DNA of 64,000 nucleotides from Flavobacterium gawalongense (GTDB taxonomy: Bacteria > Bacteroidota > Bacteroidia > Flavobacteriales > Flavobacteriaceae). Of this stretch, positions 1 through 9,062 are shown in pieces. The stretch is from positions 1 through 64,000 of the forward strand of contig NZ_VJZP01000012.1 in assembly GCF_007097265.1 (NCBI RefSeq). The letters run 5' to 3'. A model generated the notes under the pieces. The model saw only the letters and a program-made list of their open reading frames with translations, was not told where the DNA came from and ran no database searches. The position numbers and the translations under genes were made by a program. Positions within the stretch are counted from its first letter, which is position 1. Each line of letters begins with the position of its first letter.

Positions 1-446
1 TCCCATTAAAGACAAGATTTGCTGGGGACTACAAAACGGAATTTGATTAAAAAACAGCTGTTTCGAATATATAAAACGCAATTTTAAAGGTAAAAAACCT
101 ACAAAGATTATTGAAAAAATGACTTGTTTAACAAATAATTAACGTTTATTGCCGTTCAATCCTGCAAGTTGGGTTAACTTTCTGTGATTGCTAAGTTAGC
201 ATGTCCACAGACTAGATATTTTTAAAATTTAAAAGACAAGCGATTGTTGAATAGAGGCAACTCTATTCAACAATCGCTTGTTTACTAATAGTATTTATTC
301 AATAAGGCAATTAGCAGAAAGTGATGAATATTCTCTTCGATGGTAGTTTCAATCTGCATAAATCTGTGGTAGTGTTTTGCTAATTGTTCATCGGATTATA
401 ATTTATATAGATATTTTTTTCTTTTCAAAAAAAGACTTACCTAAGA
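1..446. other. Intergenic left edge
   Basis: I see no supportable gene here. Short open frames at 3-50 and 47-140 have no start codon and resemble nothing I know; either could be the tail of a gene outside the window. The stretch holds a strong hairpin (236-281), a 9-bp inverted repeat (308-316 with 378-386), and an 18-base motif at 190-207 that recurs with one extra base at 62495-62513, near the other end of the accessory region. Confidence 0.5.
236..281 (-). terminator. Perfect 21-bp hairpin ending the secretion operon
   Basis: Arms at 236-256 and 261-281 are perfectly complementary and enclose the tetraloop GCAA. Read on the minus strand, the hairpin follows the last gene of the secretion operon by about 165 bases and is followed by a T-rich run. 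It is most simply a transcription terminator, but a small structured RNA cannot be excluded. Confidence 0.7.
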
Positions 447-956
447 TTAATTTAGTCGAATTATTTTTTTTCCTTTATTAAAATTAACTTCAATAGAATC
501 GTTGTATACTTTCTTTACAGTTACTCCCTCAATCTCATCATCTTTTCTTAGTTTGTATAGTCTTTTATCAATTTTAACCAAAATTAATTCTTCGTTCTTG
601 TCTTTTGATCTGATATAACCATGATAAGAAATCAATGGCCAATTTATTATAACTTTCGGTTTCAAAACAATAGGATTACTCTTAATTTTTACATTTGGTA
701 TTTTAGAATAGTATTTTTTTGAGACGAAACTGTCTGTTTGATTTTGTCTATTTAAAAAGGGATCTCTAGCAACTTTTCCCAAGTTAAAAGTGTCTTTATT
801 TATCTCGTTTAAAGTTAACTCATCATTTAATTCCGTTTTGTTAGCCATCAATTCCTTTGAAAAAAAATATTGGCTAATCGTTTTATAAGCTACAGTACCC
901 CATAGCCCTAAAACCAAAATAATCAAAACAATATTTATTTTCTTTTTTGCAGTCAT
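447..956 (-). CDS. GspC/PilP-like inner-membrane secretion protein
   Basis: A 169-aa protein with one N-terminal membrane segment (about residues 8-25, after a lysine-rich start). A linker carries a typical VARDPFLNR motif, and a small C-terminal beta domain ends in FNKGKKIIRLN. In type II secretion and type IV pilus systems, proteins of this build (GspC, PilP) link the inner-membrane assembly platform to the secretin. It is the last gene of the operon, three bases after the preceding lipoprotein gene and downstream of PilMN- and PilO-like genes, which supports the assignment. The family call rests on architecture and context, not on a strong signature. Confidence 0.6.
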   Translation of the reverse strand: MTAKKKINIVLIILVLGLWGTVAYKTISQYFFSKELMANKTELNDELTLNEINKDTFNLGKVARDPFLNRQNQTDSFVSKKYYSKIPNVKIKSNPIVLKPKVIINWPLISYHGYIRSKDKNEELILVKIDKRLYKLRKDDEIEGVTVKKVYNDSIEVNFNKGKKIIRLN

Positions 957-959
957 AAC

Positions 960-1913
960 CTAATTTATTGTAAACTTATATGAAGCACTAGCTACACTAA
1001 CATTTCCGGCTTGATCTATCGCCTTTACTCTCCAAAAATAAATTCCTGCTGTAGAAAAAGTTTGTTGAAAGGTGGTTGAACTCGCATTGGATGTTTGACT
1101 AATTGATGAAAAATTTTCATTGTTTGAAAATTCAATTTTATAAGAAACTGGGGACTGAACAGTTCCAGAATCTGTCGCTACTGTCCACGTAAAAGAAACC
1201 TGTTGATTTATTATTTGTACAGAATTGTTTGCTGGTGTAACATTTTGTGGCTGATTAGGAATCACAGTATCTATAGAAAATTTTCTCCCAGCATATTGTA
1301 ATGTTTCAGTAGTGCTGTTTTTTGCTTTTACTCTCCATTCATAGGTGCCATCAGTTAAATTAGGAACGTTTAGTGTCACAGATGTTCCTGTAATAGCTGT
1401 ATTTGAATAAATTTGTTGGCCATTTGAAATATTGATTACTTCAATACTATAGCTTGTTGCATTTGGAAGGGATTGCCAATTTAACGTGATATTAGTAAAA
1501 TTCATATAGATCTCATTTTGAGGGCTTGATAAAATGACTTGCTGGTTTGTTAAGTCCTCAGAAATAACTGTTGAAAAAGTCGCTGGAAAGGAATAAGATG
1601 ATTGATAGGCAAAATTTTCGCCTCTCACTCTCCACTGATAAGTCCCCTGTTTTAATGGGTATGGTAAATTCGTTTTACTGACTAATGAATCTAGTACTAT
1701 AGATTGATTTGCACCATATATTTGAACTCGATAATTATCCGCACCTTTAAGATTATTCCATTGAAATGTAACTACGTTACTCTCTACTTTCGAATCATTA
1801 AGTGGAGACGTAACTAGAACCGTATCGTTCGTAATGTCTTCTTCAAGAATATCTTCACACGACATTGTTACTATTGCCAAAGTAAATAGTATAATTTTAT
1901 TTATTGTTTTCAT
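960..1913 (-). CDS. Lipoprotein with three fibronectin/Ig-like repeats
   Basis: A 317-aa protein with an SPII signal peptide whose lipobox ends at Cys19 (TMSC). About three beta-sandwich repeats follow, each with an S-P-x-N/L-x-(D/N)-x(n)-(F/L)-x-W entry and a closing YxWRV/YEWRV/YFWRV motif, as in fibronectin-III-like domains. It overlaps the upstream PilO-like gene by 17 bp and so belongs to the operon. A surface or periplasmic lipoprotein at this position could act as a pilotin-like or substrate-binding partner of the secretin, but that is inference from location only. Confidence 0.65.
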   Translation of the reverse strand: MKTINKIILFTLAIVTMSCEDILEEDITNDTVLVTSPLNDSKVESNVVTFQWNNLKGADNYRVQIYGANQSIVLDSLVSKTNLPYPLKQGTYQWRVRGENFAYQSSYSFPATFSTVISEDLTNQQVILSSPQNEIYMNFTNITLNWQSLPNATSYSIEVINISNGQQIYSNTAITGTSVTLNVPNLTDGTYEWRVKAKNSTTETLQYAGRKFSIDTVIPNQPQNVTPANNSVQIINQQVSFTWTVATDSGTVQSPVSYKIEFSNNENFSSISQTSNASSTTFQQTFSTAGIYFWRVKAIDQAGNVSVASASYKFTIN

Positions 1914-2421
1914 AGTTTTGGAAAATCATTTTTAAATGTAAAACGTCAGATTTATTATTTTTTTTTGCGATGTAAAAATTCATGCTAACCATTCTTGAAA
2001 AGTTAAATTCTTTTTCAAAATCATATCCTAACTGCAATAGTTGATTACTGTTTCCTGTTACATCCAGCTGGTTTGTAATAATCGTATAATTATCATCCGG
2101 AAAAACATGAATAGGCTGCAAATCATTAATAGAAACTTGTGGATGTTTTTCGGATGCAAAACTTACTATCCCTTGTTGCACCATCTCTTTAGTTATTCCC
2201 TCTTTGCCGATTATCTTATCTAAATAAGCAATATCTCTAATCAATCCATCAGTGTTATTTGCTTTTTTATTGATATCGTCTGCTTTTGCCGACAAAACTT
2301 TGTATTCACTGATTACCTGAAATAATGTATGGAATGATCTTTTATATGCCGTTACTGAAAGCATTAAAAAGACAACAATTAATGCTGTGCATTTTGTTTT
2401 ATAGGAATAGTTTTCAAACAT
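1897..2421 (-). CDS. GspM/PilO-like assembly-platform protein
   Basis: A 174-aa protein with one N-terminal transmembrane helix (about residues 10-25), a coiled-coil stretch (about 35-75) and a small alpha/beta C-terminal domain. This is the usual architecture of GspM and PilO, bitopic proteins that pair with GspL or PilN at the inner membrane. The gene overlaps the PilMN-like gene upstream (by 8 bp) and the lipoprotein gene downstream. I see no diagnostic motif, so the identification relies on topology, size and position between PilMN-like and PilP-like genes. Confidence 0.55.
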   Translation of the reverse strand: MFENYSYKTKCTALIVVFLMLSVTAYKRSFHTLFQVISEYKVLSAKADDINKKANNTDGLIRDIAYLDKIIGKEGITKEMVQQGIVSFASEKHPQVSINDLQPIHVFPDDNYTIITNQLDVTGNSNQLLQLGYDFEKEFNFSRMVSMNFYIAKKNNKSDVLHLKMIFQNYENNK

Positions 2422-3601
2422 CTTTTATTGTGATTTTTACTTCAAATTGGGATTTGTTTTTCTTATCCTTTTTTAAACTTATAATTTCAAAATGCTGTAG
2501 CCAATTCATTTTTTTCAAGCCTTCCATCCATCCATTAAATGATGACTCTTTGAATGTTTCCCCTTTAACTATAATAGTTCTAGCCTCAAAATTCATTTTC
2601 TGATTCGCTTTGGTTTCTTTATTTAACGGTGTTATATTTAACTCTGTCAAAGAAATATCCTGTGGTATTACTTTAATTATTTCATAACCATAATAGGAAA
2701 GAAATTTTGAAGACAAAAAACCCGACTCTTTTAAAATACTTTGTTTCTTTTCTTTTTGCTTTTCTAAATCTAATATCAACTGATACGATTGATTTGAATA
2801 TACATTTTGAAGATTGAGTTCTGCATTTTTTGACCCATAATGTTGTATCAAAAGATAACTTACTAATAAAGTCGTCAGAAACCCTATAAGCATCGCAACA
2901 CCAAAAACATTAAATGCTTTTTTATAAATAATTTCTTCAACATTTAAAGTTTCATTTTTTGTTTTGGAAACTTCTTTTGGCTGAATAAAAAAATGAATTA
3001 ACGTACCATAAAGCGGTAAAAAACTGCTTGAAATAGTCTCTTCTCCAATGGTATATTGTTCTTTTTTTATTGACTCTGTTTGTTTTGTAAAGCCTGTAAG
3101 CTTTTCATTATCAAATTCCAAAAACAAATCGTTTGAAATTATTGTTTCATTTTTTATAGAAGTAAATAACAATGCTGACAAAAAAGAACCAATATAAATA
3201 TCCACTACTTGAAATCCTTTTTTTTGAAATTTTATTATAGTATCATCTACAATATTTTTCCTGCAAAAACTTATAAAACTACTATTAGAACCTTTTAAAC
3301 TAGTATGGTAAATCGATTTGTAATCAATGTTTTTCTGCCAACTTACGTCTGCCTCATTATTGAAATTAATCTCCTTGTTTAGCACTCCTTTTCCATCTAC
3401 TACTAGAATTATAGGGAGCTTCGTATCGATATTTTTACTTAACCCCTCTACTGTATTGTAAGAAGCCATAGTGACAATATCTATTTTTTGACCCTTCTTT
3501 TTAACAGTAAGCACGTTATAGCTTTCGTCATCGTCTTTTTTAATGACGCCGATAACATGCAAATTATTCAATTTGATTATTTTAGATAGAAATGTAATCA
3601 T
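2414..3601 (-). CDS. GspL/PilM-PilN-like cytoplasmic-membrane protein
   Basis: A 395-aa protein. The N-terminal ~220 residues resemble a degenerate actin-like ATPase fold as in PilM or the cytoplasmic part of GspL. One transmembrane helix follows (about 232-252, GVAMLIGFLTTLLVSYLLI), then a coiled coil and a PilN-like ferredoxin fold containing the signature-like stretch IPQDISLTELNITP. In type II secretion GspL couples the GspE ATPase to the envelope platform. Its stop overlaps the start of the PilO-like gene, and its start overlaps the secretin stop by one base, showing tight translational coupling. Confidence 0.65.
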   Translation of the reverse strand: MITFLSKIIKLNNLHVIGVIKKDDDESYNVLTVKKKGQKIDIVTMASYNTVEGLSKNIDTKLPIILVVDGKGVLNKEINFNNEADVSWQKNIDYKSIYHTSLKGSNSSFISFCRKNIVDDTIIKFQKKGFQVVDIYIGSFLSALLFTSIKNETIISNDLFLEFDNEKLTGFTKQTESIKKEQYTIGEETISSSFLPLYGTLIHFFIQPKEVSKTKNETLNVEEIIYKKAFNVFGVAMLIGFLTTLLVSYLLIQHYGSKNAELNLQNVYSNQSYQLILDLEKQKEKKQSILKESGFLSSKFLSYYGYEIIKVIPQDISLTELNITPLNKETKANQKMNFEARTIIVKGETFKESSFNGWMEGLKKMNWLQHFEIISLKKDKKNKSQFEVKITIKDV

Positions 3602-5514
3602 TAATATACAACTGTTGGTTTGATAAAAATATGCAATTTTGAATTGCTTTTTCCTTTTTTACGACTGCTGAAAAACCATTTAATAATTGGAATTCTTGAT
3701 ATTAAAGGCGTACCGGAGCCTGAATTTTCTTTTTTCAATTCGTCCAATCCTCCCAATAAAATCATTTCGTTATTTTTAACTCTCACTAAAGATTCAAATT
3801 TTTGAGTTGCTTTTCCAGGAGGGGCAGTTTCTCCGGCTCTACCTAAAAACGAACTTTTTTCTACTGCAATTGTTAATGTTACATTCTCATCGGTGGATAC
3901 AAAAGGCTTAATCGATACCGTTAAGTTGGCATCAGTTGACTTCCATGTCCCTGAATTCAATATATCATTCCCAATATTATTATTTATCAGTCGATTACTT
4001 TGTTCAAAATAATAACTGGTTTCACCAATAGATAATTTGGCTTCATGCCCACTTATCGTTGCAATTTTAGGAGTTGATTCTACTTTAACTATAGAGTTGT
4101 TCTCCAGTAACTTTAGATTCATATAAAAGGCTTCTGTTACTTTTCCTAATTTAAAAAGACCAAAACCATTAAAAGCATTGATTAAACTATTCACTGACGA
4201 AGCATTTACTGTTACATCAGTGGTAGGAAACAAAACCCCTCCGGTTTGCGTTTTATTTATTTTGTCCAGTCCCATTTTCATCCCCGTTTGAATATCGTAC
4301 GACTTATTATATTGCACAATAATTACTTCTATCTGAACCATTGGGACTACTTTATCAATTTGCTTGATATACACTTTTAATTCTTCTAGTATCGATTTTG
4401 CCCCTGAAACGATTAGTCCGTTTAATTCAACAAATTCCTTAATTTCTAATTTTTCTGAAAAGACCTTTGGTAAAGCGGTAAGTACTGATTCAATAGAACG
4501 ATTTTCCAGTTGAATCATTTCTGTAACTCTCAATCCTTCTGTTGCTTGTTCCCCAATTAGGTATAAGTTATCCTGTTTCTTAAAGGTGTATTTTTTTCCT
4601 TTAAAAATATTTTCCAGTAGTTCATCAAAAGTGATATTGTCTGCGGACAATGTTGTTTTTTCGTTTTCTGGTTTGTTATATAAGAAGTAGTTTATGTGCA
4701 ATTTTTCGGCAGCCTCCGTTAATAAATCGGCGGTATCAGCAACGTTTGCTTTAACAGATAAAAAACCCGTTTTATTTAAATCAACCTGATAATATCCTGC
4801 AGAACCTATACTCGCTTTGGGTTGTTTTGACTTTGGGCTACTGCCATTGTTTAATGTAGTATTACTATTTATTTCATTATTTTTCTCAATAAAATAAAAT
4901 CCATTTTCATCTTTGGTTGCAACCAGATCATTTGATTTTGCCAACATTTCTATTACCTGATCAAAGGGTCTGTTTAGAATATATGCTGATACTCTAAGAG
5001 TTTTTACATTAGGAGCCAAGACTAAATTCTTACCGGACTTATCAATAATTGCCTTAGTAACTGATGGTAATGAATCGTTTTCCAGTTTAACAGACAAGAA
5101 GTCATTCTGAGAATTATAATTTACATCAATAACTTTGGGTAATTTTTTTTCAATAATTTTAACCTCTTTTCTCTTTTTAAAAGTGATGATATTATTCATA
5201 AAAGTGACTTCTAAATCATATTTTTGAACAAGATGAATAAATACTTCCTTCACCGTTACATCATAAAAATTATTGGATATTGGTTGATCTAAATCATCTT
5301 CAATGTCTATATTTAATTGGTGTTCTTCTGCTATTGATGAAATAAAATCATGTAACGTCAGTCCTGAAACATCAATTTTTATAGATTCATTTAATCCTTT
5401 TTTTTGTATTGACAGCTCGTCAAATTTCCGGCTCAACTCATTTATATCCTGTTGTGCAACAACAAGATTTGTAAAAAAGAACCCAATTAGTATGTAAACA
5501 ATTTGTTTGAACAT
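3601..5514 (-). CDS. gspD: Secretin (GspD/PilQ family)
   Basis: A 637-aa protein with a signal peptide (residues 1-20, ending VVAQ), an N-terminal STN/N0-like domain (about 45-115), further N-domains (about 125-340) and a C-terminal secretin domain (about 385-637). The secretin domain contains VEVIIVQ-like strands, a VESTPKIATISGHEAKLSIG segment, and a final LLGGLDELKKENSGSGTPLISRIPIIKWFF-type lip region of which I quote only part. Secretins form the outer-membrane channel for folded substrates or pili. This and the ATPase are the most secure calls in the operon. The gene lies 4 bp downstream of gspE. Confidence 0.9.
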   Translation of the reverse strand: MFKQIVYILIGFFFTNLVVAQQDINELSRKFDELSIQKKGLNESIKIDVSGLTLHDFISSIAEEHQLNIDIEDDLDQPISNNFYDVTVKEVFIHLVQKYDLEVTFMNNIITFKKRKEVKIIEKKLPKVIDVNYNSQNDFLSVKLENDSLPSVTKAIIDKSGKNLVLAPNVKTLRVSAYILNRPFDQVIEMLAKSNDLVATKDENGFYFIEKNNEINSNTTLNNGSSPKSKQPKASIGSAGYYQVDLNKTGFLSVKANVADTADLLTEAAEKLHINYFLYNKPENEKTTLSADNITFDELLENIFKGKKYTFKKQDNLYLIGEQATEGLRVTEMIQLENRSIESVLTALPKVFSEKLEIKEFVELNGLIVSGAKSILEELKVYIKQIDKVVPMVQIEVIIVQYNKSYDIQTGMKMGLDKINKTQTGGVLFPTTDVTVNASSVNSLINAFNGFGLFKLGKVTEAFYMNLKLLENNSIVKVESTPKIATISGHEAKLSIGETSYYFEQSNRLINNNIGNDILNSGTWKSTDANLTVSIKPFVSTDENVTLTIAVEKSSFLGRAGETAPPGKATQKFESLVRVKNNEMILLGGLDELKKENSGSGTPLISRIPIIKWFFSSRKKGKSNSKLHIFIKPTVVY

Positions 5515-5518
5515 TTAT

Positions 5519-6940
5519 TTATATGTTAATTAAAATAGAATATATTTCCTCTAATGCCGTTTCACCTTCGGCCAAAATATCAAACGCCTTATCAGACAAT
5601 GATTTATAGCTTTCATCATTACTAAATAATTTCGTAACGGTATTGTTTTTTATTGCTTCACAAATCGTATTATCGATAGTTAAAACTTCATAAATAGCCC
5701 TTCTGCCTTTATAGCCTGTATGAAAACACTTGTTGCAGCCGACAGGTTTATTATATTTTGAAATTTCATACGGAAATTGAAAATTCCCAGGAAAATCTTC
5801 TTTCTGACATTCCACTTCTTTCTTACAATTGTTACAAAGTTTTCGTATCAATCGTTGTGCGACAGAAAGATTTAATGTTTCTGCAATCAAATAAGACGGC
5901 ACTCCCATGTCTATTAATCTTGAAATAGTTCCTATCGCCGAATTGGTATGTATGGTTGACAGTACCAGATGTCCCGTCAATGAAGCACGAATGGCCATTA
6001 AAGCGGTTTCGGAGTCACGAATTTCCCCTAACATAATTACATCGGGATCTTGCCGTAAAAACGATTTTAAGGCTGAAGAAAAAGTCAATCCAATATCTTC
6101 TTTTAGCTGTACTTGATTGATGCCTTTTAAAGTATATTCAATGGGATCTTCAACCGTTACAATATTTCTTCTGCTATCGTTTAACAATCGTAAAGTAGCA
6201 TATAGTGTTGTTGTTTTTCCAGAACCCGTTGGACCACTTATCAGAATAATTCCATTAGGCTTTTTTACCGCTTCTAAATAGTGTTCCAGTTCTTCTTTTT
6301 GGAGACCTAGTGTACTCAAATCAATATTAGAGGCATCTTGTCCTAACAAACGCATTACTATTTTTTCTCCAAATAAAGTTGGTAAAATAGAAACCCTTAT
6401 GTCGAACGATTCGTTAGTAATCCTCCCGTCTTGTGGCAGTCGTTTTTCGGTAATATTAAGTTTGGCTTTTATCTTAATCTTATTCACTAATTCCAGATAA
6501 TTTTCTCGCTCAACCTTATATCGCTCAATTAATTGACCGTCTATTCTAAAACGGATCCGGGATGAATCTTCATAAACCTCAAAATGAATATCGCTACATT
6601 TCAAGGATTTTGCTTCTCCTAATAAGTTTTCAAGAAAATCTCCTTTGTCAACATTCAGTGATTTACTTACGTTTACTTGTCTATCTTTTCGGTAATAAAT
6701 AGATAGTGCTTTTTCAATTTCAATGGTATCTATCGGACTGAAAACAATATGTTTCCCTAAAAAAAGTTCCAATTCTTCCTTAGCATCCTGATTGTTAGAT
6801 GAGTCATCTATGTATAATTCCAATGTATTTTCGGAAACGGATTTAGGCAATATTCTATACTGGTTTGCTAAATCACTTGAAATGCTATGCTGATTTTCGG
6901 AAAGGATTACTATTTCCATTGTATTTTTATTAATTAACAT
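5519..6940 (-). CDS. gspE: Type II secretion/pilus assembly ATPase GspE
   Basis: A 473-aa hexameric secretion ATPase that powers pseudopilus or pilus assembly. An N-terminal GspE-N-like region (1-85) precedes the catalytic part. This has Walker A GPTGSGKTTT (236-245), an Asp box VEDPIE (263-268), Walker B with DPDVIMLGE (298-306), and a His box around LSTIHTNS (327-334). It also keeps the four-cysteine zinc module (C369, C372, C402, C405) typical of GspE/PilB. All key residues are present. The gene is directly upstream of the secretin gene and is separated from the pseudopilin genes by the toxin cluster. Confidence 0.93.
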   Translation of the reverse strand: MLINKNTMEIVILSENQHSISSDLANQYRILPKSVSENTLELYIDDSSNNQDAKEELELFLGKHIVFSPIDTIEIEKALSIYYRKDRQVNVSKSLNVDKGDFLENLLGEAKSLKCSDIHFEVYEDSSRIRFRIDGQLIERYKVERENYLELVNKIKIKAKLNITEKRLPQDGRITNESFDIRVSILPTLFGEKIVMRLLGQDASNIDLSTLGLQKEELEHYLEAVKKPNGIILISGPTGSGKTTTLYATLRLLNDSRRNIVTVEDPIEYTLKGINQVQLKEDIGLTFSSALKSFLRQDPDVIMLGEIRDSETALMAIRASLTGHLVLSTIHTNSAIGTISRLIDMGVPSYLIAETLNLSVAQRLIRKLCNNCKKEVECQKEDFPGNFQFPYEISKYNKPVGCNKCFHTGYKGRRAIYEVLTIDNTICEAIKNNTVTKLFSNDESYKSLSDKAFDILAEGETALEEIYSILINI

Positions 6941-6941
6941 A

Positions 6942-7664
6942 TTAATGAATAATGTTTTTATATGAATTAGAATCCATTATAAAAGCAAGATCATCGATCT
7001 TATCTAAATCAAGATACAAATTATTATAATTAGTATTGAATTTTAAAGCATTAGGTGTTTTTGTATTTCCCCAATCATAATATTGTGTTTCATTATGAAA
7101 CAATTCTCCATTACTATAAAACATCTCATATGACATATAATCACTAAAATAATATTTATTATTTGTAGTCATTTTTACATTCAAAAGATATTCCCGGATA
7201 TCTTTAAATTCTAAATAATGTAAATTAGTATTAATTCTTCTTCTCTCAAAAACGTTTGGCTTTATTTGGGTATCTACACAAATTAGATAGATCATTTTAA
7301 AACGCTGTATCAAAAAATGGCGTTGTAGTTTATTTTTTCTTAAAAAAGTTAACTTAAACAACTTGAGTTTATTTGTCTCGTGAATGATTTCAGAGGTGCT
7401 GACTAAATATTTTACGTAATCATTGTAAAAAACAGAATCTTCTTTTATAATTGTATTTTTTTTATCAAAAAAGACTATTTTTCTCAAAGTATCATTTACC
7501 TCATAAGCTTTGCCGAACCAATTGTTCTTAATGTAAGTCTCTATTATTGGATCTAATTTAGAAATATCAAAACCTTTAAATTCAAATGTTTTTTCTGAAC
7601 TACTATTTGAACATGAAAAGCAAAGAAAAAATAAAAACAAATGAAATCGATTAGTAACATCCAT
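6942..7664 (-). CDS. Lipoprotein, possible immunity partner of the embedded toxin
   Basis: About 240 aa, read from the internal Met at 7664. This start gives a clean SPII signal (FHLFLFFLCFSC) and avoids overlapping the upstream gene; an alternative start at 7685 adds seven residues. The rest is a charged, beta-rich domain that I cannot assign to a family. It lies directly downstream of the RHS-lipase toxin and a small membrane protein, and just upstream of gspE. An immunity or chaperone role for the toxin is plausible from position. Its single-base spacing to gspE also allows a structural role in secretion. Confidence 0.5.
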   Translation of the reverse strand: MDVTNRFHLFLFFLCFSCSNSSSEKTFEFKGFDISKLDPIIETYIKNNWFGKAYEVNDTLRKIVFFDKKNTIIKEDSVFYNDYVKYLVSTSEIIHETNKLKLFKLTFLRKNKLQRHFLIQRFKMIYLICVDTQIKPNVFERRRINTNLHYLEFKDIREYLLNVKMTTNNKYYFSDYMSYEMFYSNGELFHNETQYYDWGNTKTPNALKFNTNYNNLYLDLDKIDDLAFIMDSNSYKNIIH

Positions 7665-7677
7665 TAGGAATAGTTTT

Positions 7678-8019
7678 TTATCCAAAATAAATCTGATAAC
7701 TGTTATTTATTAAATCTGTCTTTAACAATAGTTCTGCTTTATAATACTCATTGATTTCTCTCCCAAAATTAACAAAAACGAATATTTCGATTATTTGCAT
7801 GCATATAATAGCAATAATTATTTTATAATTTATTTTTTTTGAAAATAATCCTAATATCAAAACAGAAATTAACTGAATGAACCCGAAAATAAAATTCATA
7901 ATCACAATTGCCATATCGCCACCAGATTTACCCATATTGGAATAAAAGATAAAAATAAATACAGTTATTGATATTATTATATTAATAAAAAGATTGATGT
8001 TTTTTCTTATGGATGCCAT
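7678..8019 (-). CDS. Small integral membrane protein next to the toxin
   Basis: A 113-aa protein with three predicted transmembrane helices (about 8-26, 36-60 and 68-88) and a short hydrophilic tail. No family is recognised. It starts two bases after the stop of the RHS-lipase toxin gene, the usual place of an immunity gene. A membrane location fits protection against a lipase acting on the envelope. This is inferred from position and topology. Confidence 0.5.
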   Translation of the reverse strand: MASIRKNINLFINIIISITVFIFIFYSNMGKSGGDMAIVIMNFIFGFIQLISVLILGLFSKKINYKIIIAIICMQIIEIFVFVNFGREINEYYKAELLLKTDLINNSYQIYFG

Positions 8020-8021
8020 CT

Positions 8022-9059
8022 TTATAATTTTTTATGTTCTTGAAATACTTTCTCAATAATCTCTAACATTTGTTGTTGTGGTTTGTAATCTTGATGGTAA
8101 CTATGTCCAGCACTATTATCAATCCATTTAAAAACATTATCCTTTACGTTAATTTCATATGAATATGAAAATGGGTCAATTCTTGCACCTAATGGACCTG
8201 TATTCTTTCGTTCATTCATGAAATAATTATCAGCCGCACCAAACCATTGCACTGCATCTCCCTTACTGTAGAAGTTTAAATTTACTCCATTCCCTGTTTT
8301 AGCTTGTTGAAAATCTTTCCTTTGTGGAGTTGCAAAATTTAAAATATCTACAGTCCAACCATTTTTTTCCAGAATATTTTTAGCAACTTTATTAACATTT
8401 CCCCCATGACTATGTCCAGCTAAAGTAGCATGTTTTGCATCCCTATATGGGTTGTCTTTTGACATCAATCTATGAGCTAGCATTTGTCCTGCTTTAACCC
8501 TATCCTTGGCATTATTTGCTCCAGACCAAGTAAATTCATATGTTGATTTTTTGTTCCATCCTGAAGCTAAAGCTATTCGTTGAGAAAAAATTTCTTCCCA
8601 TGTACTGCCTCCTTTATAGTCTGCAAGGTCCAAAGAAAAAATTGGTTTGTTTTTTCTGTTCGCAAATGTACCATGTGTTAAGGCAAACTCTAAACCTTCA
8701 AATTCAATCCCATCTATCACTCTATTCTCACTAAATGCATATACCGAATTATGTGGATAATCTTTCGCTAAAGGATCTGTTGAAAAAAACCGAGCGATCT
8801 TCTCCTTAGCTATTGTGTCAGTATGTATAATTTGATTGCTCTTATCGAACAAATAATACTTACCTCTATTTGGTTCAATTCCAATAGCAGTTACAACCGT
8901 TGTACTATCTTCTACAGGGATCAGAACCATGTACTTCATTCTTTCCTGTGGGGTTTTTAAAACTTTCCCTTTATATCCAAATAGTTCATATGGATTTTCG
9001 CTTTGAGAATAGCTACTCAAAGCGATAAAGAGAAACAATAGTTGAATTTTTGTTTTCAT
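8022..9059 (-). CDS. Secreted toxin: RHS-core segment fused to lipase-like domain
   Basis: A 345-aa protein with a Sec signal peptide (1-19, ending SYSQ). A roughly 70-residue unique segment follows, then a piece of RHS core (about 90-124: [33 protein letters not shown]) and a C-terminal alpha/beta-hydrolase-like domain with nucleophile motif GHSHGG (Ser217) and a late HSYHQ that could supply the catalytic His. The same toxin class occurs in the orphan tip at 15235. Unlike other RHS tips this one has its own signal peptide and sits inside a secretion operon. That suggests export to the periplasm followed by release through the secretin, which is an inference. Confidence 0.72.
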   Translation of the reverse strand: MKTKIQLLFLFIALSSYSQSENPYELFGYKGKVLKTPQERMKYMVLIPVEDSTTVVTAIGIEPNRGKYYLFDKSNQIIHTDTIAKEKIARFFSTDPLAKDYPHNSVYAFSENRVIDGIEFEGLEFALTHGTFANRKNKPIFSLDLADYKGGSTWEEIFSQRIALASGWNKKSTYEFTWSGANNAKDRVKAGQMLAHRLMSKDNPYRDAKHATLAGHSHGGNVNKVAKNILEKNGWTVDILNFATPQRKDFQQAKTGNGVNLNFYSKGDAVQWFGAADNYFMNERKNTGPLGARIDPFSYSYEINVKDNVFKWIDNSAGHSYHQDYKPQQQMLEIIEKVFQEHKKL

Positions 9060-9062
9060 ATT

